Part shown: positions 45,538 through 57,022 of the stretch, one piece after another
Layout of the letters: the number at the start of each line of letters is the position of its first letter
How positions within the stretch are numbered: position 1 is the first letter of the stretch
Assembly (NCBI GenBank): GCA_010093685.1
Contig: MU006227.1
Location: forward strand, 62,001-126,000
DNA: 64,000 nt
DNA from: Ophiobolus disseminans
Lineage: Eukaryota; Ascomycota; Dothideomycetes; Pleosporales; Phaeosphaeriaceae
Direction of reading: 5' to 3'
Translations under genes and position numbers: made by a program
Notes under the pieces: model-generated
Databases searched by the model: none
Seen by the model: the letters and a program-made list of their open reading frames with translations, nothing else
What the model was told of the DNA's origin: nothing

Positions 45538-46863
45538 ATGCTTAGCGCTCTCGCTGTTCAATCATGGACTCTATACGCGATATCCATATCTCTGATATTC
45601 TCAAGACTGTAAGCACTAATCCTTAATACATACATACACAACTGACGCAGGTTCTAGCGTTTTTCGTCGAATAACACTCGGGTGCTTCAAAAAGCTACAA
45701 GCTGACGACTGGCTGATGCTCCTCGTCTTACTGCCATACACAGCTTCCATCGTTGCCGCGAATCAAGTCGGAAGCGCGCAGTCTGCCACGGAACGCAAGT
45801 TCAGATATCTACTCGAAGAAATGCAGATCGTTACTACATGGCTGGTTAAATCTTGTCTCCTGGTGTTGTACTGGCGAATATTGTATGTCAACCGCCAACC
45901 ACTTGCCTCGTGCGAGTCCACTGACAGCAACCAGCCCAACACAAACGAGCCTACTCAAACGACGCCTCATTCAAGGCAGCTCAGTATACTGTTGTGTTTC
46001 CTTCCTCATCGTCCAAGGATCTCTAATGCTCTGGTGCAAGCCCACCGAAGAATACTGGGACATATCCACAAGCAACCGTAAGCCTCACTTCGAAACGCCG
46101 TGACCCTCAACTAACCGAACCAGCACAATGCACATCCTACCACGCCCACACCGCCCTAACCCTCGCCTTCGACATCCCAAACACCCTCCTGATCATGATC
46201 CTCCCGGTGCCATTCATCCCCACCCCCCGCCGCCCCCTCCTCGCAATCCTCCTCCTCCTAAGCACCCTCGTCCTAACAACCAACATCATCTCCCACACCA
46301 CCATCCTAACAGCCACCTCCACCCCACCATCTTACCTAAACTACACAACCGCCACATCCAGCCTCTCCATCCTCTTCGCAAACCTCCCCTTCCTCACCTC
46401 CGTAGTCACCGCCGCGCCCGCGCGCATACGCCAGATGTCGCTCAGCCAGTGGCCGCGCAGCCGCCGCGGCAGCTGGGAGGTACAGACGCCCCGGTCGAGG
46501 TTGGATAGCGTGGCGAGTACGGTTAAGGAGCCGAAGAGTGTGGCGGAGTGGGCGCGGGATGTTGGGAGTGCGGGGGAGAGGGGGAGTGGGGTGAGTAGTT
46601 TGGCGGAGGGCCCGGCGTTGCGGACGCCGGCTGTTAGTTGGGATGAGGAGATGATGGGGGGTGGGATACTGGATTCCCGAAGTGGTGCATGCAGTCCCAC
46701 CATGGAAAAAGAGACGTGTCAGACGTTATTGGGTCCATCGAGTGCGAGACCGACGACGAGGGACAGTCAGGTGCCGAAGATGCGGTTGTCGGGTGGATTG
46801 GCTGAGATGGGCGAGTTGAGCTTGCAGGATACGACGCAAGGGTGGCCGATATATTGGCGGTGA
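45538..46863 (+). CDS. SAT4/rhodopsin-domain integral membrane protein (seven helices)
   Basis: The protein has 392 residues in four exons (45538-45608, 45658-45882, 45935-46077, 46124-46863). The introns are 49, 52 and 46 nt. The first acceptor is TTCTAG (45657) rather than the nearer CTGACGCAG, because only the former keeps frame. The family landmark after helix 1 is KKLQADDWLMLLVLLPY. Further helices are IVTTWLVKSCLLVLYW, VYCCVSFLIVQGSLMLWC, TLLIMILPVPFI, LLAILLLLSTLVLTTNII and SLSILFANLPFLTSVV. The C-terminal ~140 residues are cytosolic, Ser/Arg/Glu-rich. This is the large fungal PTH11-related rhodopsin-like family of unknown ligand. Coding-strand composition is extremely C-rich up to about 46430 and then G-rich to the stop. 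Confidence 0.83.
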
Positions 46864-49862
46864 GGGATTGGTGCGTGGGTGTACGAGGACTTAGACCATT
46901 AGAGCGACGCTACGCAAGGCGAGGCGTAGCATTACATGAAGGAGAATATCGCCCTTCGAGGCTGTCTCGCGGAAGCATGAGGAGAGATTGGTGAGAGCAA
47001 ACGGAGACTTGAGGCCGCGTAACGGGCAATGTGAAGGTCTAGCCATGGGAGGTCTAGCCATGGGGAGGTGGGCGACATATGGGATAGCAAGAGCATCACC
47101 AGGCACGAGAAGCACGAAGAGATGATCATAGAATCAATGATTGAATTCGACATCACAAATATCAAAAAGAAATATTAAAGGTATGTTCCCTCCGCTCACT
47201 CTCCCTCGCGCCAACTGATCGGCGCGACGGAAACGAGCAACGAAGGCATCACCGTCCTGAAGTTTGGGGACGATGACTGGTTCAATCTTGCTTCCCTGTC
47301 CACACTCGTTCAACGTGGATGAATAACGTAACGACGAGCTCTAGCTTAATTGGAAGCGGAACGATGATCAATGAAGAACATCTGACCTTTCACCACTTAT
47401 AACGTGCCACTTCCAGAAGAAAGCGACATGAGACAAGTAATGAAAGCAGTCGTCACACTACTCAGACCCGTCACTCCCAGAACGAGAGTGACAAAAGACG
47501 AGTAGCGGACGGTATATACCCTCGAAACCACATGACGGACAATCAACCCCCAGAGGAACGAAAATGGACGACCCAGAAAAGCCACAGAGCCCACAACAAC
47601 ATCTAAAAGACGTTGTAACCAATTGCCACACGCAGGAAGGTCAACACCTGCTCCATGTCCATTTGAACAATCCAAAAGTGGTGGACTTTTCAGAACCCAA
47701 GCCAGAAGCTCAAGCTCACAGAAGGCGATGGATGATGTGCGATTCGCCAGGTCGATCGTGGCGGAAAACGTGAACCTTCTACCAGTCCACGCCACAGATC
47801 GGTCATCGTGGTTTGGAGAGATTGACAGCGACGTCGAAACCAAACACCGGCCGAGCATCCAGGTGGTGTGCTATCGGTCATCGTCGCGTCGCCTTCTCCT
47901 CAACGACGTCGGAGGGGTGGTCAGTCCCTGCCTACGCGTTGAACCGCCACGCAGTGGAACGGTTGTCATGATCGGCTGTTGCCGGCGCCTTCTCACGTCA
48001 GGCGACCAGTTCGATCAGACTGAACTGCCAACTTGCTGAGGTATGACATCTACGAGCGTTTTGGTTCCAAGACCAGCTCAGCAAGTGACTTTCCACATGC
48101 CAAGAGGCAGCAGGAAGGGGGGATGGCTTGAGACGATATCCGCCCAATCACTATCGCAAGGCTGGTCAAGCTGTCCTAGTGAGTTGCCGCACTCGGGTAC
48201 ACATGAAGGAATCTTGTGTGGTGAGAGCCGCGCGTCATAGGGGACAGCTCGATTGTCAAAGCGTGTGAGATTGGGTGGACATCGCCAAGTCCGCAGGTGC
48301 CTCGAAGTAAAATGTGCCATGGACCTTGCGGCCTGTCAGAGGAGCCCGAGGGCAGCTCAACATCGGTTGGCTTCTTTCGCAAAGATTGGATTCCGAGACC
48401 TGCCAGAAGCTCTTGCTCTCGCAAGAGGTCCAGCCTCTCCTGATTCCGCGCTCAGCTCCGGGGGATATCCCCTACTTGAAAGGTCCGCTTCATCATTGGG
48501 AACCGCGGTTAGGCAGTAATCTTTGGGCCGCAATAAAGCGGTAATCATTGGGTCGCAGTGAAGCGAAAACTTTGAGATCGCAGTAGAGCGAGAAACTTTG
48601 AAGCCGCAGTGAAGCGGAAAACATTGAAGTCGCAGTGAAGCGATAAACATTGAGGCCGCGGTAAAGCGGTGATCATTGAATGACCAGTGTAACGCATCAC
48701 ACGGTCTAAGGCCGAAGCCAACTTTGTGGGAGGGACTCCTCGCCGTGCCCATCAGGTCGAGCGGAACGTGACGTCGTCTGTCGTGCACGCTTCAACGCGC
48801 TGTTGATCGGAGGACGACTACCCGCTTCTTGTGGGTCGCCTTCATTCGAGGCTTCATGTCGGGCGATTCTTCGCTTTACCCTCCACAGCGGCCGCGACAT
48901 CTTCCTCGGCGGGCTTGGTCGGCTCATCTGAACTCCGTGATTTCATGGCTGTCCAACAACTGCTGAGTATCTTCCAGCACTCTGCCACCAGGGCGTGTCG
49001 ATACTGTCAGTCGAGTAGCGAACCCAAAAGGTGGCAGGCAGCACCTTTTGGTGAGCCAAACGAATGCTGGGGATAGTCCGCAGGTTGTGGCGGCCGAATG
49101 TATTTTGGATCGTCCCTTGCGGGAGCTTGTTGTGCGAGCTCAAGTCTCGACTTTAGATTTAGTCGGCCCATTCTCAGGACTTCGACTGGAAAAACGGGAC
49201 GTCTCCCAACAAAAAATGGTGTGGCTCGAAGGCCTAAAAGTCGAATCTGCCAACAAAACAGCGGTACCTCCACTGAGGCCCTATACTATGGCAGACCGAG
49301 TAAAGGTGGTTTCACATCATCCTCACCTGTGGCCAGCCAGCGGATGATGCTACACCAAAAGTGGGGGCGATGCCCCAAAAGTGGCCCAAAAGCCTGCGTC
49401 CCAGACGCGAAGTTGTGATGTAGATGGTAGATTGCACATGATGTGATGGAGGATGTGTTGATGAAAGTGGGTGATGCTTCGTGTAGTGGTGGATGGCGGT
49501 GGTGGATCGTGAATGTTCGTTCGATGATGACTCGTGGTCGTAAAGGAATGTGGATAGGGCACCGAAATGTAAGGAGTAGGGTCGTGCTGCCTCCGGAGGC
49601 AATAAGGAAGGTGGGTGTTTGAGTAGGTATGAAAGGTGGGTGAAGATAGGTATTTGTACTCGCGGACGTGGGGACGCGGTCGCTGGTAATGAGGAGGTTG
49701 GTGGGCAGCAAAGTCCGCATTTTTGAAGTACTGTTCAGGTGGTCCGTGGTGCCGCTAGTGTAGTAAGCGGTGCTTTGGCACTACTCTGCGTCATCGACGA
49801 AGCAACTTGTTGTTTGGCTGTTTCATGTGAGGAGATCGTACCCGTTACGTCCAGGAGGCAAC
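46864..49862. other. Gene-poor stretch of 3.0 kb
   Basis: No supported gene. It holds a 15-bp direct duplication (GGTCTAGCCATGGGA, twice between 47035 and 47068) and the palindromic minisatellite listed separately. Open frames on both strands around 47400-48040 and 49050-49420 have no recognisable domains and may be relics. The end is the promoter of the EF-hand gene. Confidence 0.5.
48493..48684. repeat. Palindromic 24-26 bp minisatellite, six full units
   Basis: Six full units (48522-48674) plus partial units at both ends share the pattern (A/T)TTG-N3-NCGC-N6-GCGN-AAAC/ATC. Each unit has an internal 4-bp inverted repeat around a purine-rich 6-nt loop (AGTGAA, AGTAGA, AATAAA or GGTAAA). Units 1, 4 and 6 have CCGC/GCGG; units 2, 3 and 5 have TCGC/GCGA. 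Confidence 0.85.
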
Positions 49863-50579
49863 ATGGTGGGTACAAGCTCTGATCATATACTGTTGTATAC
49901 GTTGACGCTGAACGCTACAGCCACCCAGAAGCCGTGCGGCGCCGAACAAGAAAGCACCCGTGAAGCGCGCGTCCAAACTTGCCAAAGAGAATGGGCTGAG
50001 CGCCGATCAAGAAGCTGAAATCCGGGAAGCATTTGCCTTGTTCGCGGTGCACCACCCTATTCATGCAGACTCGAAGGAGGGTGTTCTGCGCAAAGACGAT
50101 GTGCGCCGGTGTTTGATGTAGGCACAAATGCGAACATGCGGACACTTTGCTAATATAGTTGAAGCTCACTAAACCTTGCGCCTGACAAGTCCGAGATACC
50201 ATCCATCCTCGAAACCATCGATCCGCTCAACACTGGCATCGTCGAGTTCATACCGTTCCTTTCATACGCTGCGATCGCTATGCATACCAAGGAAGACGGA
50301 TCGGAAGAAGCGGACGACGACGAGTACCAAGTCGAGAGCAATGCGGAGGAAGTCAGTGCCGCATACAGGCTCTTCACACACGGTGGTGCGGGTCCTATCA
50401 CCATTGCGCACCTGAGGAGGGTTGCAAAAGAACTGAGGGAGGATGTGTCCGACGATGTCCTGAAGGATATGATCCTCGAGGCTAATAGCGGCGTCAAAGG
50501 GAAAGGAAGGGACACTGGTGGCGTGAGCCTGGAGGAGTTCGAGAGCGTGATGAAGAGGGCTGGCCTGTCTTTTGGGTGA
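49863..50579 (+). CDS. Calmodulin/centrin-like EF-hand protein with ATG-only first coding exon
   Basis: The protein has 204 residues. Exon 1 codes only the ATG (49863-49865). A 55-nt intron (GTGGGT...CTACAG) is followed by 49921-50117. A 47-nt intron ending TTGAAG leads to 50165-50579. The resulting start MPPRSRAAPNKKAPVKRASK matches the basic N-terminus I know from related fungal EF-hand proteins, and no other ATG opens the frame upstream of KLAKENGLSADQEAEIREAF. The four-hand calmodulin fold is recognisable (ILETIDPLNTGIVEFIPFLS, VSAAYRLFTHGGAGPITIAH, GGVSLEEFESVMKRAG). Most calcium loops lack acidic ligands, so calcium binding is probably weak or lost. The function is unknown; centrin- or myosin-light-chain-like roles are possible. 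Confidence 0.8.
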
Positions 50580-51263
50580 AGTCCAAGTCTCCCGACACAG
50601 CTATTCCCATGAAGATGTCCGAGCCAGCGACCACGACGCGAATATCACAGCAATCTGCACCTCGCACCACGCCACGGCTCCACGCTACGGTCCACGCTTG
50701 TAGAGGCTTGGGACCAACTTTATCAGCACGTAGTCGGCATGGTTGATTAATGGAGACAGGTAGAGGGAAGTAGTGACCAACTGCTTTTCAGCAGCCGAAT
50801 GTTAGGAGGAAGGTTGGTGGATCGTTTGTCACGGTTAAACGGGTTGAGATAGAACGCAGTATGGCGATTTGAAGAATCACGAACTAGTCATGTAGATGTA
50901 ATATTGACTACCTCACTTACTTGTCCTTCGAAATGTTACTCATCTCAAGTAATGCCATTCCCAAGATAGTTTCGACAACATGCTCCGCGCCAATCATCAA
51001 TGAATGCCTGCAGCCGTCCGCCAAGAAATCAGGGACTCAACATCACTCAGCCAAAGAACACGAACACGAACACGGCTGCAACAGAGGTGTGCAACGCCAA
51101 ATCGCACCAATTCTCCACCTGCCACCTATCCCATCCCAGGACGCAGCTGTACGTCGCCCCTTCCCTGCGCCTTTCCCACACAACGCCTAGCTAATCCTAA
51201 ACTTAGCCCAATTCCATGCCCTCGCCTTAATCTTTGGACCCTTTTCTCTCCTACCCTAGTGGC
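50580..51263. other. Intergenic region
   Basis: No gene seen. It carries the 3' flank of the EF-hand gene and the promoter of Gda1. 51130-51260 is C-rich and probably the Gda1 leader. Confidence 0.5.
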
Positions 51264-53135
51264 ATGTCCAGCGGCGTCGAAGTCCCCGGCAGCCAACGAC
51301 GACCCGGCATTTGGTCCTACTTTGGCTTTTCCGGCACCCGTCGCCGTCCCCTCTCCGTCTCTCTGCCGCGCAACTTTGACCCCAATCGCGACGCAGATCC
51401 CTTTGAGAAGCCCGACAGGCACTCACGACACCGGTCGACCAACTCGAACGGCCTCATGGGCGACTACAAGGGCAGCTCGATCATGAATCAGGGGCAGCGG
51501 CTGCGGTACTTGAAGACAGGTGGTGTCATTGCGTTCATTCTGCTCGTGCTGTACTTTGTTGCGCCGCGAGATGCTCTCTCAAGAGGTATGGAGATATGAG
51601 GATATTTGTAGACGCATACTAAAAATTTGGCAGCATCCCACTCATCAGGAGGTAATACGGCCGCTGGAGACGCAAAGGCACAATGCACAAAGTCATACTC
51701 GAAGGAGAAGCCGCTGATCCAGTACGCTCTTATGATCGACGCAGGCAGCACAGGATCCCGCATCCACGTCTACAAGTTCAACAACTGCGGTCCTAGCCCC
51801 GAGCTCGAGGACGAGGTCTTCGAAATGACAGCGAAGATTGAGGGCCGCAAGGGCGGCTCTGGTCTCTCATCCTACGACGGCGACGCAGAGGGCGCCGCAA
51901 AGAGTCTCGATCCCCTCATGGAAACAGCCCTCAAGAGCGTCCCCAAGGAGTACCAAGGCTGCGCCCCCATCGCCGTGAAAGCCACCGCCGGCCTCCGCAA
52001 ACTCGGCAAAGAAAAAAGCGACAACACCCTCGCCGCCGTCCGCCACCGCCTCGAAACCGTCTACCCCTTCCCCGTCGTCTCGGAAGAGAAAAACGGCGTA
52101 GAAGTTATGCCAGGCGAAATGGAAGGCGTATACGCTTGGATCACAGTCAACTACCTCCTAGGCCACATCGGCGGACCAGACAAGAACCCCACCGCAGCCG
52201 TCCTCGATCTCGGCGGCGGCTCCACCCAAATCATCTTCGAGCCCACTTTCCCCGATACGCCCCGCGGCGGCATGCCCAACAAGCTGCTTGACAAGGACAA
52301 CGAATACGCGCTCAACTTCGGCGCGCGTGACTTCGCGCTCTACCAGCACTCGTACCTGGGCTACGGCCTCATGGAAGCGCGCAGCAACCTGCACGCCACG
52401 CTCCTCACATCGCTATACGACTCGCATGGCAAAGACGACGCAGCCTTCCTATCCAAGCCCATAACCAACCCATGTATCGCGCCCGGCATGTCCCGCGAAG
52501 TAGATGTCCCCTTACCCGCCGGTCATACATTGGGCGCAAAAGTAACAGTCAACATGACCGGCCCCCTCACCCCCTCCCCCACGCAATGCCGCTACTGGGC
52601 CGAAAAAACCCTGCACAAAGACGACGAATGCGCCATCGCCCCTTGCTCTTTCCGCGGGGTGCACCAACCGCCCTTCGAGCAAACATTCGCCCGCGAAGCA
52701 GTTTACCTCCTATCCTATTTCTACGACCGCACAATGGACCTCGGCATGCCCGAGTCCTTTACACTGCGCGAGTTGCATGACCTAGCGAATAAAGTCTGCG
52801 CGGGAGAGACGGCGTGGGATGTGTTTGATGCGGTGCCCAAGGCGCGCGAGGAGTTGGGCAAGCGGCCGGAGTGGTGCCTGGATTTGAATTTCATGTACGG
52901 CTTGTTGAGGAGTGGGTATGGGATGCCGATTGATCGGGAAGTGCGCATTGCGAAGAAGATTAAGGGGAGGGAGTTGGGGTGGTGTTTGGGGGCGAGGTGA
53001 GTTTGAATTCCTTTTCTTTTGAGGTGTGGAGTGGGGATGGGGAGGTTTTGATGGATGAGTGCTAACGTGTGCGATAGTTTGCCGCTCCTGGAAGCGAATT
53101 CTGGGTGGTCGTGTAAGATTCGGACGGTGCAGTAG
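51264..53135 (+). CDS. GDA1: Golgi guanosine diphosphatase Gda1 (GDA1/CD39 nucleoside phosphatase)
   Basis: The enzyme hydrolyses GDP to GMP in the Golgi lumen so that GMP can be exchanged for GDP-mannose, supporting protein and lipid mannosylation. It has 580 residues in three exons (51264-51585, 51634-52996, 53078-53135), with introns of 48 and 81 nt. It is a type II membrane protein: cytosolic Arg-rich N-terminus, then the anchor TGGVIAFILLVLYFV at about 77-92. The apyrase-conserved motifs are in order: DAGSTGSRIHVYKF (from about 142), VKATAGLRKLG, GVYAWITVNYLLG and AVLDLGGGSTQIIFEP. The short last exon encodes LPLLEANSGWSCKIRTVQ. The coding strand flips from C-rich to G-rich at about 52790. 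Confidence 0.95.
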
Positions 53136-53483
53136 GTCTTGAGTACGGGGAGGCGGGATGGCTAGGTTTCGACGCACGTTTGTTTTCGTGTACATGCGCT
53201 CGTGGGACGGAAAGCATTGATTGGCGTTTTTATCGGTAGGTCTGGACGTTATGATGGGTGTTAATGTAGACTACAAATGACAAGCAAAAGGATCACCTAC
53301 GAAGGAGCTCCTTCGTTAATGTTCATGTCTTACCAATTCAACTCACTCTCCGACGTAGTGGCGCATCTGGGGAAGAAGTTTGAAAAGCGACAAGTCTAGA
53401 ATTCTGGAATCTAGGGTATCTCCCACGCATTTACATCGTACATGTACACTTACCACCAAGCCACAGTCAACCCAAGCCCATCT
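53136..53483. other. Convergent 3' region of Gda1 and CorA-like genes
   Basis: About 350 bases between two converging genes, with no ORF of interest. A short perfect palindrome, AAGGAGCTCCTT, lies at about 53301. Confidence 0.5.
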
Positions 53484-55572
53484 TCAAAAAGAACCAATCT
53501 GCCCCCTAGTATACATAGTCTGCCTCTTCCTAATCCTCGCCTCCCCCTCTCCCAACCCGACACCCCCCCTCGTTGCCAACCCAATGCCCCTCTTGATCCC
53601 CATCGCCTTCATCCTCTTCACGGCCTCCTTCCTCTTCACCTCCCTCCTCTTCCACCTCGCCACGCGCCTCTCCACCTTCCTCACAATCGTATTACTCAGC
53701 AAGACCAGCACCGTAAGCACCATCACGGGAATCGCAATCTTCCAGAAAAACGCATCCGAGTTATCTGTCACGGCGCTGAAGCGGGCGAAGTTCTGACCAA
53801 AGTATCCGACTAGGAATGTAAGCGGGAGGAAAAAGATTGTTACGGCGGTGAGGATGCGCATTGATTCGTTTTGGTAGGCGCCCATCATGTTGAAGATGAG
53901 GTCGATGAGGTTATCTGCTGCGCGGCTAGATCTGAGTAAGTAAAAGAAGGTAGCAAGAGGGGTTGGGCAGTTTTACCGCATCTGGTCTAAACTCGCTGTG
54001 ATCATTATGCAGTGATCTTCTACGTCACCCAGATATGTGTGCGCGAGGGGCGAGATGGTGATGCTGGACATGGTTTTGCGGGTAGCCAGGTTGCTGTTTG
54101 ATGTGGACATCCAGCTCTGGGCCAAGGGGTCGGATTTGTGGTCGCGGAGGGCGTTGATGAGGGAGACGATGGGCTGGATTGTGTTGCGCAGAATGGAGAG
54201 TTCGGAGGTGAGCAAGTAGAGCAGTTGGCTGTGGATTAGCTCGGGGTCGTCGAGGACGTCGAGTTCGAGCTCGCCCATTGCGTCTTCGTAGGCGGCGACG
54301 ACGGGCATGGCGAGATCGATGATGGCGTCGATGATGGCTTGCACGATCATGCTGCTGTCTTGGCTGCGGCGCAGGATGGTATCTTCGGTGCGGAGGCGCT
54401 TGAGGATCATGTCTTCGACTTCGTCGGCTGAGTGCTCGAAGAAGGAGATTACGCTGTTGTCGGCAAGCAGGAAGATGCTGACCTGCTCGACGCTGACGGC
54501 GAGGTGCTTGGGTGTGAGGGCGGAATGCTGTTCGAGGTAGAGGATGCGGTCGACGTTGGGGCCGCCTCGATAACGCTGCAGAGTCCTAATCTGGGCCGTG
54601 GAGGGTGGCGTCGGGATGCTGGAGAGGGCCGAGCCGTCCATGTTATACTCGTTCTTTTCGGAACTACTGAGGGAGCTCTCCACATCCTTCTGCTTCTTCT
54701 CGCTGGCGGTGGGCAGGATGGCATTCTTCAACGTCTTGAGCAGGCCCTTCTTTTCCTTCTTCTTCTGGGGGTGTCGGGACCTTGACCGTGCACGAGCGTG
54801 TCTGTAGTGATCTTCGTCGGACTCAGAGTCGCTGCTGTCTGAATCGTCGACGGGCGTGCGGACGAGCTTGGAGAGGGTCAGGAGCACTGCATTGTTAGCT
54901 GATGACTTGTAATTTGAGGACAAGTCACTCACAGAAAGCCTGGTCAGAGTACCAGTCAACCTTGGTCCGTCCCCTGTCGCCCATCAAGTCCTCAATCGCC
55001 AGACGATGCAGCTTTCCGTGGTTGCCCAGCATGCGAATGACGTCCCAGCTCAGGGCGTTGACGTTGACCCAGCGGCACGCAACCCACTCCTCCTTGGGCA
55101 GGGCAAGGAAATCCTCGAGGGTGTCGTTGTCCAGCTCATGGCACTCGACCCGCTCGTCTGAAAAGTCGACGACGGTGATCTGGCAGTGCGCCTGGAGGTG
55201 GTGGTATTTGGCAGCATCCTCGTCGTTGCGCGTGTCCACACCAGGCTCGGCGCCCGGTTCTTCCCACGTATGGCGCGTCGGCGACTTGTACTCGTCGTAC
55301 TTCTTCACCGTGTGCGAGCGCGTTATGCGCCGGCGCAGAGTGGCCGAGTCGATGGAGCAGCGGTCGGGCGAGACGAGGTGGTCGGCATTGGGCGCAGCTG
55401 CCGTGGCCGTCGTCGACGTTGCGGAGCGGCCGCGAGTGTGTTGGCCGTCCAGCTGGGTGTCAATGGTCAGGCGGGCGGATGCGTCTTCGCTCGCGGCTTG
55501 TTGCTCGGCTGCAGTAGGAGAGCCCGGCGCGGCAAAGTCCTGGACTCGAGTCTGTTCGGGCGAGGGCGCCAT
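53484..55572 (-). CDS. CorA-like divalent-cation transporter with GQN in place of GMN
   Basis: The protein has 665 residues in three exons (55572-54933, 54886-53977, 53931-53484). The introns are 46 and 45 nt; both keep frame. The start is ATG 55572 (MAPSPEQTRVQDFAAPG). The long soluble N-terminal part has the CorA alpha/beta fold (WVNVNALSWDVIRMLGNHGK, HRLAIEDLMGDRGRTKVDWY) interrupted by a basic, acidic Ser-rich insert. A long stalk helix (DAIIDLAMPVVAAYEDAMGE) leads to two C-terminal membrane helices: LTAVTIFFLPLTFLVGYFGQ and IAIPVMVLTVLVLLSNTIV. The pore motif between them reads GQN (about 561-563) where magnesium CorA proteins have GMN. The tail is very basic. It is probably plasma-membrane or vacuolar; the substrate is not determined. 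Confidence 0.88.
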
Positions 55573-57022
55573 GGTGCGTGGTAGCGCGGGTGTCTTCAGC
55601 TGGCAGGAATTTTGCGCACAGAAAGGACGGCGCAATCGGGGATCGAGGGGAAAGGTCAATTGGGTCGCCCTGAGGAAATCTCAGGGCAGATGCAGGGTCA
55701 CTGTCCGACTCGTCTCATTCGCGCCATGTGGTGGCAGCGAAACATCAACACACCCCGTCAGCTTCAGCCCGCCTAGCGGTGATTACGCCAGCGGCAGCAG
55801 AAATAACCGCGAGGGCTTAGCTGCGGGTACATCCCGTCCGAGCAGCGCGCATTTAGGGTAGCGTGGGCAGTCTGAGCTGGACCCGCCGAAAGACAGCGGG
55901 CGTGATGGGACGGGATGATCTTCAATAATCGTGCCTTTTGATGAGACTGTTGAAGGTGGTTTTCAGGGTGGTCATGTCGGAACTTCAATATCGAGCCAAA
56001 TCCATGAGGGGGTTTCCAGAAACAGAAGTACTGAATCGAGGATGAATCCGGATCTTGTCTAAAAGGACCTTCGAATAATTATCTACTGGTATGCCTACTG
56101 CACCTAGCAACTGTCGCGGCGAGCTGCTTCGGGGTGACACGGCGCAAGCGATGGTAGTTCCCGACGGCGAGGAGCCCTTTGTCAGCCGCGGCCGGCCATG
56201 CTGCAGTCTTCCGTGCTGGCCGGCCTCGAGAAACACGACGGCGTGCACTGCTTAGCCATGGCGGCACGTTCGAGAAGTTTGGTCAGCGACGACATGTGCA
56301 ATGTGTGCGACGTCTGCTGTGAATGAACTGCCTGGTGTTTGTGTAATCTCGATATCTGGTCCTGGATGCTGTCGCATGAAATTAGCATGTTCGAGCCACA
56401 ACAAGTGGGTCCGGCCTCTTGTCTTCTCCACTTGGGTGGCAGCCATCACACCTCTCATCCAGACTGACATTCACACCATTCATCTGCTGCAGCCTCATCC
56501 AACATACTTCACCCCCTCCTTCACCTCGCCGGCACCACACTCGACGCCGCCACGCCACGCCTTCACCCAGTGCAGCGCTGCTGAAGCGTCACGGCGACTC
56601 GAAGCGCTCTGCTCGCCACGCTCCTGCCCCGGCCTGGGACACCCACCCCTAACGCAGCGAGCAAACATCCTCATCGCCCGCCGACGGCCCATCATACCAC
56701 CCCCCGGTAGCCCGCCGCTGGTTAATAAGAGTGCTCAATCCGAGTCCGGCTGTTTTCCCCTCGCCAGCCTGCCGGGCCCTTTCATCTCGAACCATCAGGA
56801 GCGTCTCGTCTCAAACCGCCCTCTGGCCGCCAGCCACACGGACCACTACCACCAACACCGGCTTCGCTGCCATCGCACACGACGACGTTTGCCATCGACT
56901 GACTGCCCCTAGACCACACCGCCTGCTGCTGCCCAACACATGCGACACTAACGCTGCACCACCGCCCGGCCCACCACCTTCACCTTCCATCCCACCAGCG
57001 ACGGCACCGCACAGCACCCAAC
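55573..57022. other. Divergent intergenic region, long C-rich leader of samB
   Basis: About 1.45 kb between the CorA-like (minus) and samB (plus) start codons. No gene is supported. 56480-57022 is strongly C/A/T-rich on the plus strand with very few G runs, as expected of a long 5' leader for samB. Confidence 0.55.

Noticed and set aside
46128..46508. 126-codon His/Pro-rich plus ORF
   Set aside because: Frame-shifted reading of the C-rich exon 4 of the SAT4-like gene; composition is an artefact of C-runs.
47397..48039. Overlapping ORFs on both strands near 47.4-48.0 kb
   Set aside because: No domain, no consistent intron model; possibly relics but not supportable.
48357..48788. 143-codon minus ORF with repeated SRSTA/FSLHC-like segments
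   Set aside because: Simply translates the palindromic minisatellite; no start context or homologous protein recognised.
54902..55861. 319-codon plus ORF
   Set aside because: Antisense of the first CorA-like exon and its promoter; no family motifs.
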